Source: Mucilaginibacter sp. (GTDB lineage Bacteria > Bacteroidota > Bacteroidia > Sphingobacteriales > Sphingobacteriaceae). From it: a DNA stretch of 64,000 nucleotides. Positions 33,965 through 43,030 of the stretch are shown piece after piece; position 1 is the first letter of the stretch, and each line of letters opens with the position of its first letter. A program made the position numbers and the translations under genes. The notes under the pieces are model-generated. The model was not told where the DNA came from. It did no database searches and was given only the letters and a program-made list of their open reading frames with translations. The stretch covers positions 1 to 64,000 of the forward strand of contig JARLHA010000059.1 of the NCBI GenBank assembly GCA_031292485.1. The letters are read 5' to 3'.

Positions 33965-36487
33965 TTACTGCCCCACCATAAACACCGCGTTACTAAAAAG
34001 CAATTTCCCGTTTTCCCAAAAACTACGGAAAATAGGGTCGTCCACAAAATAAACCACATTGCCGTGGCCTATTGGCTGCACACCAATCAGCATTCCGTCT
34101 TTAATTTTATCCTTGCTCTTTTGGCCCACAAATCCAGATATATAGCTGTCTTTTTTTACGGTGCCCACATTCCAGCCGTTATCGCCAAGGTAATCATAAA
34201 TATCATCGCTCAACTTAAGCGAATAATAGTATGACTGTAAACCAAAGCCGAGGGGGTGCGTATTGTCGAGATTGATCTTATAAATCGCTCCGGGTACCGT
34301 TGCGCGAATGGCATCCAAATCGCGGTTTGCATATAAGCCTAAATTTGGGACGTTGGCTTTATCCCCGGTTTTATCATCTTTCTTCTCGTTTTTTTTGTCA
34401 TCCTTCCGTTTTAGACCGAAACCCTTTTTGTCTGCAAGTTCAGCAACCGCATTTTGCATCACGATAAGTTTACCGCCATCGCGTACCCAGTTCTGCAGCC
34501 TGTCTAATGGGAAATCTTCATACTCCCCGTCCGCAAAAATAGCTACATCGAAATCCTGTAACCGCGCACGTTTAAGGTCATCATACTTAACAAGTGTGAT
34601 GGGGTATCCTATCTGTCGCTCAAATAAATGCCATACTTCGCCCACTGCCTCGGCAGATACGCCTTCACCTGCTATCAGCATCACATGCGGCGGACGGATA
34701 TAATGTACCTCACCCGATCCGAAATCATGTCCTTTATCAACAAAGCCAGAAGTTAAAGGCACCAGTTCGTGGTTAAGGCTTCCGGCTATTTGGGTAACAT
34801 CGGCATCAAAGTCGGACCGGTCATTCCCCGCTCTGGTAATCAGCAGCGAACCTGCCGCAAACTTTTTGCCTCCCGCTTCAAACGGCTTTTCGGAATAACG
34901 CACTTTAATTCCCTTTTTTAACAAAGCAGCTAAAAATTTAACGTCGCTAACCGATTGCCAGGCAGATACATAAGCATAAGCCCTTGGGTTAGCCACCGCT
35001 TCCGGCTTCGGCGCATACAAGGTTGAGGAGGATGGCTTTAACGATTCTTTTAAACCATAAGCCGTTAACCCGTAAGCATACGGCAGCGACCACGCGGTAA
35101 TATCATAAGTATTTGAATCGGCAACAAAAGTCCTGGGTTCAAACAACACATTCAGCAAAACAGATTTTGATTGATAAGCATTGATCACCAGGTCATTCGG
35201 GCCCGGATTATAGCTTTCCGTTTTGCCGCTCACGTAATTGTACCCGCTAAAGGCCCCTTTTAGTCCAAAGCCGTATTCAATTTTGTTCCTGTCGAGCAGG
35301 GCGGTCAGCACGCTGATCTTGTCGTTATTGTCATTTTGAATCACATACGTTTTATACTCGCCGGGTGGATTACTGCGGCTGTTGTCATAAAACTTTTTAA
35401 ATTGCTCCACCAGTTTTTGTGCATTTTCCGACGCGGTTTCGATAGTGCTTATACTGGTAGAATGGTGGTGGGCGATCCTGTCGGCCAGGGTTAAGGTATC
35501 ACCAGAACTGGTAACTATAGCAAGCCCGGCACCTATACCCCCCTGTTCATAGGTCATCCCAATGGAGCCGCTATAAATAGGATAAGTATCACCGTATGAA
35601 GGATATAACAGATCAAACTCCTGCCGGGTAAAATAAAGCCAGCCGTTCTGGTCGAAATATTTCGCATTATTTTTACCGATAACAATTTGAAAATCGCGCT
35701 GCCATTGAGTGATCACCTTATGAAAAGGCTCAGCAGCCGGGGCAAAATAATACGGTGCATTATAGCCTTGTTCGTGGTAATCCACATGTATTTGCGGCAG
35801 CCATTGATTAAAGAGCGCCACCCTCGCCTGCGATTCTTTTTGGGTTTGCCAGGCCCAATCCCGGTTAAGGTCGAAATAATAATGGTTAACCCTGCCCTGC
35901 GGCCACGGCTCGGAATGCTCGCGGGCGGAAGGGTTGGCATTGGGCAAAGCATCTCTCACCGAATTATAAAAATGCACGTACCTGTCGCGGCCGTCGGGGT
36001 TTAAGCAGGGGTCGATCACAACAACCGTATTTTTCAACCAGGATTTTTTTTGCGTATTGGCCGGATCGACTAAATCAAACAATACCTGCATAGATGTTTC
36101 GCTCGAGGCGGGTTCATTACCATGTACATTATAACTTAACCAGCAGATGACAGGCGTTTTAGTGCTGTTGGCGGCCCCGGCAGGTGCCAGTCCGGCCAAA
36201 CGCAGGTTATTCAACCTGATCTCTTCCAGTTTTCCAATATTATCATCCGAGGCGATGAACATGGCCAGCAGGGGCCGGCCTTCGTTAGTGCTGCCATACT
36301 GAACAAGCTTCACATTTTTTGAAACCTGCGCTATGTACCTGAAATATTCAACAATACGGTAATGCGGGGTAAACTGATCGCCCAATTTATATCCTAAAAA
36401 GCGCTCGGGTGAACGAATCTCCTGGCAAAACGCTGTTGAAACAGCAATAATAAAAGAAAAAAAAAGGCAGGTCAGCTTTCTGTTCAT
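33965..36487 (-). CDS. Secreted M14 zinc carboxypeptidase-like protein
   Basis: An 840-residue secreted metallopeptidase. The signal peptide is MNRKLTCLFFSFIIAVSTAF (to residue 21). The M14 domain (about 35-400) has the zinc site His122 and Glu125 in VHGNEPASSE, DPCLNPDGRDRY near 155, and VDYHEQGYNAPYYF with the third ligand near 238. The C-terminal half (about 540-840) includes a glutamine-amidotransferase-like/ThuA-type fold (HVMLIAGEGVSAEAVGEVW, DVAIFADGEY, NWVRDGGKLIVM), as in other Bacteroidota M14 proteins of this size. The stretch KRKDDKKNEKKDDKTGDK near 685 is a highly charged insertion. Confidence 0.9.
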   Translation of the reverse strand: MNRKLTCLFFSFIIAVSTAFCQEIRSPERFLGYKLGDQFTPHYRIVEYFRYIAQVSKNVKLVQYGSTNEGRPLLAMFIASDDNIGKLEEIRLNNLRLAGLAPAGAANSTKTPVICWLSYNVHGNEPASSETSMQVLFDLVDPANTQKKSWLKNTVVVIDPCLNPDGRDRYVHFYNSVRDALPNANPSAREHSEPWPQGRVNHYYFDLNRDWAWQTQKESQARVALFNQWLPQIHVDYHEQGYNAPYYFAPAAEPFHKVITQWQRDFQIVIGKNNAKYFDQNGWLYFTRQEFDLLYPSYGDTYPIYSGSIGMTYEQGGIGAGLAIVTSSGDTLTLADRIAHHHSTSISTIETASENAQKLVEQFKKFYDNSRSNPPGEYKTYVIQNDNNDKISVLTALLDRNKIEYGFGLKGAFSGYNYVSGKTESYNPGPNDLVINAYQSKSVLLNVLFEPRTFVADSNTYDITAWSLPYAYGLTAYGLKESLKPSSSTLYAPKPEAVANPRAYAYVSAWQSVSDVKFLAALLKKGIKVRYSEKPFEAGGKKFAAGSLLITRAGNDRSDFDADVTQIAGSLNHELVPLTSGFVDKGHDFGSGEVHYIRPPHVMLIAGEGVSAEAVGEVWHLFERQIGYPITLVKYDDLKRARLQDFDVAIFADGEYEDFPLDRLQNWVRDGGKLIVMQNAVAELADKKGFGLKRKDDKKNEKKDDKTGDKANVPNLGLYANRDLDAIRATVPGAIYKINLDNTHPLGFGLQSYYYSLKLSDDIYDYLGDNGWNVGTVKKDSYISGFVGQKSKDKIKDGMLIGVQPIGHGNVVYFVDDPIFRSFWENGKLLFSNAVFMVGQ

Positions 36488-36731
36488 GAGGTCAGTAAAT
36501 GAAGGCTAATTTAAAAAAATATTCTGTCTGAACCGGGATGCAACAGGTTTTTTGAATTATTTGGATGAAACGACGGCATAATATTACCATCCTGTTTACT
36601 TTTCCGGCCATCTCCGCCGGCGGGCATATTTTAGAAAACGAGTTGTTGTTTTTAAACATTCTTCCTGAAATCCTAAAAATTTTAGTTCCGACAAAAAAAT
36701 TCTCACCTTTGCGTATCTTCACATCTAAACT

Positions 36732-38897
36732 ATGGAACCTGTACAGGCGCTTCAAAAATATTTCGGCTATAGTGCCTTCAGGCATGAACAGGGCGCCATT
36801 ATCGATCATATTTTAAACAAAAAAGATGTACTGGCGCTAATGCCTACGGGCGGCGGCAAGTCGCTTTGCTACCAGTTGCCTGCAGTTATGCTGGATGGGC
36901 TCACTATTGTTATATCCCCTTTGATTGCGCTAATGAAGGATCAGGTAGATAGCCTCAATGTGAACGGGATCCCGGCGGCATTTTTCAACTCGAGCCAAAA
37001 TCCCGAAGAGCAGGTACAGCTTACTACCAGGCTCCGTAATAATCAAATCAAACTGCTTTATCTGGCACCTGAGCGGCTCTTTGGGAACGACAGCAAAATG
37101 ATCGGCTTTTTAAAGACTTTGCCCGTTTCGCTCATCGCGATTGACGAGGCGCATTGTATTTCGCACTGGGGGCACGATTTCAGGCCTGAATACCTCGCGC
37201 TGGCAGGCTTAAAGCTGGAATTTCCTAATATTCCCGTTATCGCGCTTACAGCTACTGCCGATAACCTTACTAAAAAGGACATACTTGAAAAATTAAACCT
37301 CAAGGACCCCGCTGTATTTATCTCTTCCTTTAACCGCGAAAATATTACCTACCGCGTGGTACCCAAAAAGAACAGTTTTAACCAGCTAGTTGCTTTTTTA
37401 GATGGACGGAAGGACGAATCGGGGATCATTTATTGCCTTTCCCGAAAATCCACCGAATCTTTAGCGGCTTCTTTGAACGAAGAGGGCTTTGCCGCTGCGG
37501 CCTACCATGCAGGGCTGGACAACGTGCTGAAAGCAAAAACCCAGGAAGCGTTTTTGCGGGATGACATCAAGATCATTGTGGCAACAATAGCCTTTGGTAT
37601 GGGCATTAATAAATCAAACGTACGTTACGTGGTGCATATAGATATGCCGAAAAACATAGAGGGCTATTATCAGGAGACGGGCCGTGCGGGCCGCGATGGG
37701 CTACCTTCTGAAGCCATGCTGCTGTATTCGCCCGGTGATGCCGTTAAACTGAAGCAGTTTGCCATGATTACCGATAACCCCGAACAAAGCCAGGTAATGC
37801 TGAACAAGCTGAACGATATGGTGCGTTATTGCCAGTTGCAGGCTTGCCGGAGGCAGTTTTTACTGAGATACTTCGACGAAGATTTTCCCCAAAACTGCGG
37901 CTCCTGCGATTATTGTTTAACGGAGTTTAAAAGGTTCGACGGTACGCTGATCGCCCAAAAAGCATTGTCGGCTGTGGCAAGGTTAAAAGAACGATTCGGC
38001 TATACCTATGTGATCGACTTTCTGCGCGGCTCAAAAAACGAAAAAATACGGGAAGAACATAAAGCACTAAAAACCTATGGCATTGGCGCCGACATCAGCA
38101 AACCCGACTGGCTACGTTATATCCGCGAACTGACCGGCATGGGCTATTTGTATGTTTCGGATGATGCCTACCCGGTGTTAAAACTCACGCCCAAAAGCGA
38201 TGCGGTGCTAAAAGGGCTGGAAAAAGTGATGCTGGTCGAATCGCAAACAGTAGAGGAGCACCAGCATACCGAAGCCGCTCTGCCATTTGAGGCAGAACTA
38301 TTAACCGAACTGAAAAATATCCGGAGGGATATTGCGCTGCATGAAAATGTACCGGCCTATATTATCCTTTCCGATGCTACTTTGGTAGAGCTTGCGACCT
38401 ACTTGCCCCAAAGCCTGGATGAGATGCGACTGATCTCTGGTTTTGGCGATGTAAAATTGGCCCGGTATGGCCGCGAATTTTTATTACCTGTAAAAGATTA
38501 TTGCACCCGGAAAAGCTTATCGTCCAGAATAAAACAAAAAACACCGAAGCGTGAGCGTAAAGCAAAAACCGAACGGACTGAACGAAGCAGCAAACCTGCT
38601 GATACCGCTTCACATACGTTTACCTTACATAAAGCGGGGAAAACGATCCCGGAAATCGCTGCGGAACGCGGATTGGCGGCCTCCACAATTGAAGGCCATT
38701 TAAGTTATTATATTTACACCGGCGCGTTGGAACTATCTGCACTGGTAACCGAAGAAAAGCAGAAAAAAATACAGGATGCCGTTGAAAGTTACGGCGCCGA
38801 AAAACTATCGCCTTTAAAAGAGGTTTTAGGAGAGGCGTATAGTTATGGCGAAATAAGGGCGGTAATTGCCTGGATGAGGAAGGTGGGGATGATGTAA
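36732..38897 (+). CDS. recQ: ATP-dependent DNA helicase RecQ
   Basis: A 721-residue 3'-5' helicase for recombination and replication-fork repair. Motif I MPTGGGKS (37-44), motif II DEAHCISHWGHDFRPEY (138-), motif VI QETGRAGRDG, then a zinc-binding domain with Cys residues in YCQLQACRRQFL and NCGSCDYC. After the winged helix comes an HRDC domain (about 525-590, RRDIALHENVPAYIILSDAT) and, after a Lys/Arg-rich linker, a C-terminal helix-turn-helix domain (about 635-720, AGKTIPEIAAERGLAASTIE) seen in longer RecQ and in related helicases. A -7-like CACCTTTG lies at 36704-36711. Several Bacteroidota carry more than one RecQ, so this need not be the only one. Confidence 0.95.
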   Translation: MEPVQALQKYFGYSAFRHEQGAIIDHILNKKDVLALMPTGGGKSLCYQLPAVMLDGLTIVISPLIALMKDQVDSLNVNGIPAAFFNSSQNPEEQVQLTTRLRNNQIKLLYLAPERLFGNDSKMIGFLKTLPVSLIAIDEAHCISHWGHDFRPEYLALAGLKLEFPNIPVIALTATADNLTKKDILEKLNLKDPAVFISSFNRENITYRVVPKKNSFNQLVAFLDGRKDESGIIYCLSRKSTESLAASLNEEGFAAAAYHAGLDNVLKAKTQEAFLRDDIKIIVATIAFGMGINKSNVRYVVHIDMPKNIEGYYQETGRAGRDGLPSEAMLLYSPGDAVKLKQFAMITDNPEQSQVMLNKLNDMVRYCQLQACRRQFLLRYFDEDFPQNCGSCDYCLTEFKRFDGTLIAQKALSAVARLKERFGYTYVIDFLRGSKNEKIREEHKALKTYGIGADISKPDWLRYIRELTGMGYLYVSDDAYPVLKLTPKSDAVLKGLEKVMLVESQTVEEHQHTEAALPFEAELLTELKNIRRDIALHENVPAYIILSDATLVELATYLPQSLDEMRLISGFGDVKLARYGREFLLPVKDYCTRKSLSSRIKQKTPKRERKAKTERTERSSKPADTASHTFTLHKAGKTIPEIAAERGLAASTIEGHLSYYIYTGALELSALVTEEKQKKIQDAVESYGAEKLSPLKEVLGEAYSYGEIRAVIAWMRKVGMM

Positions 38898-38961
38898 ACC
38901 CCTGGACGCAGAGCATTGCGTCTCTGCATTTAAAAAAAAAGAATTGGAATATCTATTGACG

Positions 38962-40296
38962 ATGGTCTCTATACAACAACTTTATGCACTTTTCCTTCAG
39001 CATCCGCTGATCAGTACCGATACCCGGAAAATATTGCCCGGTAGTCTGTTTTTTGCTTTAAAAGGCGAAAATTTCGACGCTAATACTTTTGCCGGAAAAG
39101 CCATTGAAGCAGGGGCCGCTTATGCCATTATTGATAACCCTGAATATCAAATCAACGAGAAATTCCTGCTGGTCGCCGATGTGTTAGCCGCGCTCCAGGA
39201 CCTTGCGAGGCACCACCGAAAACAATTGACCATCCCGGTGATCGGCCTTACCGGTACTAATGGTAAAACCACTACCAAAGAGCTGATTAATTCGGTTTTA
39301 TCGCAGCATTTTAAAACCGTGGCCACCCAAGGCAACCTGAATAACCATATCGGCGTTCCGCTTACGATACTAACCATCAATACCACGCATGAAATAGCGG
39401 TAATTGAAATGGGCGCCAATCACCAAAAAGAAATTGAATTGCTTTGCAGCATAGCGCAGCCCAGTCACGGCCTCATCACCAATGTAGGCAAGGCCCACCT
39501 GGAAGGCTTTGGCGGCTTTGAAGGCGTAAAAAAAGGCAAGGGCGAACTTTACGATTATTTTAAAAATAGTGGCGGAACTGTCTTTATCAACACAGACAGT
39601 TACGAACTCATCCAAATGCAACTGGACCGGGACATTGAAAACGTATACAACTATGGCACCCGCTCAGATATCAATTACATTTACGGCAAGCTTACAGAAA
39701 ACGGGCCATTCCTTTCTTTAAAGTGGAACCGGAGTATCGGATCAGAACCGCATAAAATAAAAACTCTGTTAACAGGCGCCTATAACCTGCCCAATATCCT
39801 CGCCGCTATTTGCATAGGGGTTTATTTTAAATTGTCGGATGAGGAGATAAATAAAGGATTGGAGAGCTATCAGCCTAAAAATAACCGTTCGCAAATTATA
39901 CAAACGTCCTCCAATACGCTCATCTGCGATTATTATAATGCCAACCCCAGCAGTATGCAGGTAGCCATTGAAAATATCGGCAAAATTAAGGCCGATGAAA
40001 AAGTTTTGATTTTGGGCGATATGTTCGAGTTGGGTGATGAGGCTGCGGCAGAGCACACCGCTATCATCCAAAAAGCGATGGAAACACCCGTGGATAAACG
40101 CTTCTTTATCGGTAAGGAATTTACGCATGCAGCAAAGTCCATGAATAATGGACCATGTACCATGGAAAAAAATCTTTTTTTTGCGACCGCTGAAGATGCT
40201 ATTACTGCCCTTAAAACAAATCCTATAAAAAACTCAACCATCCTTATAAAAGGGTCGAGAGGGATGGCTTTGGAACGGCTTGTCGAATTATTTTAA
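38962..40296 (+). CDS. murF: UDP-N-acetylmuramoyl-tripeptide--D-alanyl-D-alanine ligase
   Basis: A 444-residue Mur ligase that adds D-Ala-D-Ala to the UDP-MurNAc tripeptide, the last cytoplasmic step before lipid I. Domain 1 (1-90) has TDTRKILPGSLFFALKGENF, the central ATPase has GLTGTNGKTTTKEL (P-loop) and the C-terminal domain has DYYNANPSSMQVAIENIG and VLILGDMFELG. ATG 38962 gives MVSIQQLYALF, preferred over a TTG six codons upstream. It follows recQ by 64 bp, which contain a hairpin of the GCGTCTCTGC repeat type. murF lies outside a division/cell-wall cluster here. Confidence 0.95.
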   Translation: MVSIQQLYALFLQHPLISTDTRKILPGSLFFALKGENFDANTFAGKAIEAGAAYAIIDNPEYQINEKFLLVADVLAALQDLARHHRKQLTIPVIGLTGTNGKTTTKELINSVLSQHFKTVATQGNLNNHIGVPLTILTINTTHEIAVIEMGANHQKEIELLCSIAQPSHGLITNVGKAHLEGFGGFEGVKKGKGELYDYFKNSGGTVFINTDSYELIQMQLDRDIENVYNYGTRSDINYIYGKLTENGPFLSLKWNRSIGSEPHKIKTLLTGAYNLPNILAAICIGVYFKLSDEEINKGLESYQPKNNRSQIIQTSSNTLICDYYNANPSSMQVAIENIGKIKADEKVLILGDMFELGDEAAAEHTAIIQKAMETPVDKRFFIGKEFTHAAKSMNNGPCTMEKNLFFATAEDAITALKTNPIKNSTILIKGSRGMALERLVELF

Positions 40297-40403
40297 ACCG
40301 CGCCAGTGTGGGATAGCAAAGGAGGGGTTCAATAACGTTACACAGGGAAAACTACTCTATTATTTTCAATAAAAATCATACCCGACAGGCAAAACTACCT
40401 CCT

Positions 40404-41456
40404 TCAATGGGCCGGCCGGAATGCATTCCAACCCTGTGCCTTTAATGGGTGGCTGTTTCCAGCCTTAGTTATTAAATTACATCCGGCAGCAGGCTCCGTA
40501 ATGTACCCGATAATGGTAATGTCCATTTTAAACTTGATCTTGTCGTAGTCGGCTTGTTTAACGGTAAACAGGAGCTCGTAGTCTTCGCCGCCACTCAGGG
40601 CACAAACGGTTGGGTCAAGGTTAAATTCACGGGCCGTTTCAAAAGTCATTGGGTCAAGGGGTATTTTATCTTCGTATAAATTACAACCCTTGTTGCTTTG
40701 CTTGCAGATATGCAGTAGTTCAGAAGCCAAACCGTCAGATACGTCGATCATCGCCGTTGGTTTTACCTCAATATCCTTCAGCAATTCGATAACATCCCTC
40801 CGGGCCTCCGGCTTTAACTGCCTTTCAACGATGTAGTCCTTTCCTTCCAGGTCCGGTTGAATATTAGGGTTTTCCAGGTAGATCAGTTTTTCCCGCTCAA
40901 GCAGTTGTAAACCGGTATAAGCTCCACCCAAATCACCCGAAACACAAATCAAATCGCCTTCTTCGGCCCCATTGCGGTAAACTATATCCTTTTCATCAGC
41001 GTAACCCAATGCTGTTACACTTATCACCAACCCCTGCTTTGAAGCAGAGGTATCGCCACCAACCAAATCCACATTATACTTTTCACAGGCCAAATAAATA
41101 CCCTCATACAATTCTTCAACGGCTTCCAGCGGAAATTTACTGGAAATCCCGATGGATACCGTAACCTGCGACGCTATGCCATTCATCGCATAAATATCAC
41201 TCAGGTTAACCTGGATCGCTTTGTAGCCCAAATGTTTCAATGGGGTATAGGCCAGGTCGAAATGGATCCCCTCCAAAAGCATATCGGTGGAAACCAATAC
41301 CTTTTTTCCGTCAAAATCAAGCACAGCGGCGTCATCGCCAACCCCCTTTATAGAACTTTTTTGGGAAACTTTTATATTTTCAGTCAAATAATTGATCAGG
41401 CCGAATTCGCCCAGCGCTTCTATATTCGTTTTTTCTTTATTATCAAACAACGTCAT
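40404..41456 (-). CDS. thiL: Thiamine-phosphate kinase
   Basis: A 350-residue ThiL, which phosphorylates thiamine monophosphate to the active diphosphate. The PurM-like fold has GVGDDAAVLDFDGKKVLVST (metal/ATP site), EGIHFDLAYTPLKHLGYKA, VTVSIGISSKFP, GGDTSASKQGLVISVTALG, IDVSDGLASEL and the C-terminal ALSGGEDYELLFT. ATG 41456 (MTLFDNKEKTN) is chosen; a TTG seven codons earlier is also open. The neighbours murF (convergent) and nadA (same strand, 173 bp upstream) are unrelated in pathway. The sequence between thiL and nadA includes a small CCGCC/GGCGG hairpin next to A and T runs (41531-41556). Confidence 0.95.
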   Translation of the reverse strand: MTLFDNKEKTNIEALGEFGLINYLTENIKVSQKSSIKGVGDDAAVLDFDGKKVLVSTDMLLEGIHFDLAYTPLKHLGYKAIQVNLSDIYAMNGIASQVTVSIGISSKFPLEAVEELYEGIYLACEKYNVDLVGGDTSASKQGLVISVTALGYADEKDIVYRNGAEEGDLICVSGDLGGAYTGLQLLEREKLIYLENPNIQPDLEGKDYIVERQLKPEARRDVIELLKDIEVKPTAMIDVSDGLASELLHICKQSNKGCNLYEDKIPLDPMTFETAREFNLDPTVCALSGGEDYELLFTVKQADYDKIKFKMDITIIGYITEPAAGCNLITKAGNSHPLKAQGWNAFRPAH

Positions 41457-41629
41457 TATCTTTTCTTTAATCAGCAAAAGTACAAACTATCAACAGGTAC
41501 CATTAAAACCGGCGCAACCTTTAAGCACCCTACCGCCGAAGGCGGAAAAATTTTTTTTGAATTTAGGTATCCGGTAAATAAACCGCCTAATTTCAACATT
41601 TATCATCAAAATCAGCGAAATCACAAAAG

Positions 41630-42622
41630 TTATAATCCTAAACTGGCTGAGATCTCCAGCATTCTTTCAATCGGTTTTACTGCTTTCTCAATAATATCCT
41701 TTGGCACGCTAATTTCGGGCATTTCATTTTTCAGGCATAAATACAATTTCTCCAATGTATTCCTTTTCATATGCGGACAGTCATTACAGGCGCAATTATT
41801 ATTGGGCGGCGCCGGTATAAATGTTTTACCAGGGTTTTCTTTTTCCATCTGGTGAATAATGCCTGCTTCCGTTGCCACTATAAATTCTTTATCCTCATGT
41901 TTGGATGCATATTTCAGAATTCCTGTGGTCGAACCGATATAATCAGCCATTTGTAAAATAGCATCTTCGCATTCAGGATGGGCCAGCAATTTTGCTCCGG
42001 GGTGCCTTTCCTTTAGTTTGGTAATCTTCTCCCGCGAAAATATCTCATGTACCATACAGGCGCCGTTCCATAAAACCAAATCCCGTCCCGTCTTCTTTGC
42101 CACATAAGCCCCCAGGTTTTTATCCGGACCGAAAATAATCTTCTGGTCTTTTGGCAAGCTTTCAACAATCCCAACCGCGTTGCTCGATGTGCAAACGATA
42201 TCGCTCATTGCTTTCAGTTCAGCGGTACAGTTCACATAAGTGATCACCAGGTGGTCAGGATATTGTTCTTTAAATTTCCTGAACAGGTGGGGCGGGCAGC
42301 TGTCGGCCAGTGAACAGCCTGCTTTTATGTCGGGTAATAAAACTTTTTTTGACGGAGATAATATTTTGGCTGTTTCGGCCATGAAATGAACACCGGCAAA
42401 AACGATAATGTCTGCATCTGTCTTTGCGGCTTGCTGCGATAATCCCAAACTATCGCCAATGTAATCGGCAATATCCTGGATATCAGGTTCCTGGTAATAA
42501 TGAGCAAGGATAACAGCATTTTTTTCTTTTTTTAACTTTTCAATTTCATCAAAAAGATCAAGGGTCGGATCGATAAATTCATCCGCAAAACCTTTCACAT
42601 TTATTTCTTCGAAGGTATCCAT
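41630..42622 (-). CDS. nadA: Quinolinate synthase
   Basis: A 330-residue [4Fe-4S] enzyme that condenses iminoaspartate with dihydroxyacetone phosphate to quinolinate, second step of de novo NAD synthesis. Conserved blocks: LAHYYQEPDIQDIADYIGDS, FMAETAKIL, DIKAGCSLADSCP, VNCTAELKAMSD, GPDKNLGAYVAKKTG, WNGACMVHEIF, LAHPECEDAILQMADYIGST, and a C-terminal CACNDCPHMKRNTLE. Cluster ligands should be the Cys of VNCTAE/GCSLADSC, HPEC and CNDCP types. It is divergent from nadB, which makes its substrate. Confidence 0.95.
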   Translation of the reverse strand: MDTFEEINVKGFADEFIDPTLDLFDEIEKLKKEKNAVILAHYYQEPDIQDIADYIGDSLGLSQQAAKTDADIIVFAGVHFMAETAKILSPSKKVLLPDIKAGCSLADSCPPHLFRKFKEQYPDHLVITYVNCTAELKAMSDIVCTSSNAVGIVESLPKDQKIIFGPDKNLGAYVAKKTGRDLVLWNGACMVHEIFSREKITKLKERHPGAKLLAHPECEDAILQMADYIGSTTGILKYASKHEDKEFIVATEAGIIHQMEKENPGKTFIPAPPNNNCACNDCPHMKRNTLEKLYLCLKNEMPEISVPKDIIEKAVKPIERMLEISASLGL

Positions 42623-43030
42623 TTCAACAATTCAATTAATAACAATTAGTTTTATAAGTATAAAGAACCTATTGTTATTGGTGTGTTAGTTATGTGTAAA
42701 ATTAGTTTTTAAAATCAGCCTTAATATATTTTCTAATTACTTTTCCACAGAAAATCTTACTTTTTATTTATTTATAGAGTTGATTTTTAGGTGAGTTTGA
42801 ATAGCAACTTTTAATTTAAAAACTTTTTTGTTAATACTTTATTACTTACTAAAATGTTAGCTTTGGCTGTTTAGCTGCGCATAACTCGGTTAAAAATATA
42901 TAAGATTAAGCGCAAAAATAGGGTTTATCCACCGGGTAATTACTTATTAGGTTTTTGTTTACACAAAATTAACATGTTTTATACCGGTTATTAACATGAT
43001 CGGTAATATTTCACATAGCGAATACAATTT
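42623..43030. other. AT-rich nadA/nadB intergenic region with DnaA-box-like sites
   Basis: A 408-bp gene-free stretch with divergent promoters, very rich in A and T. Near-matches (8 of 9) to the DnaA box TTATNCACA are TTTTCCACA (about 42741-42749), TTATCCACC (about 42928-42936) and, on the minus strand, TTTTACACA (about 42694-42702); GTTTACACA near 42958 matches at 7 of 9. It could be only the NAD-gene control region. The parS cluster 6 kb away makes an origin worth testing. No regulator site of a known NAD repressor was recognised. Confidence 0.4.

Noticed and set aside
41531..41556. Terminator for nadA or thiL
   Set aside because: The CCGCC/GGCGG stem is followed by A and T runs on the plus strand, but neither minus-strand gene is followed by a T run. 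I leave it as an unexplained hairpin.
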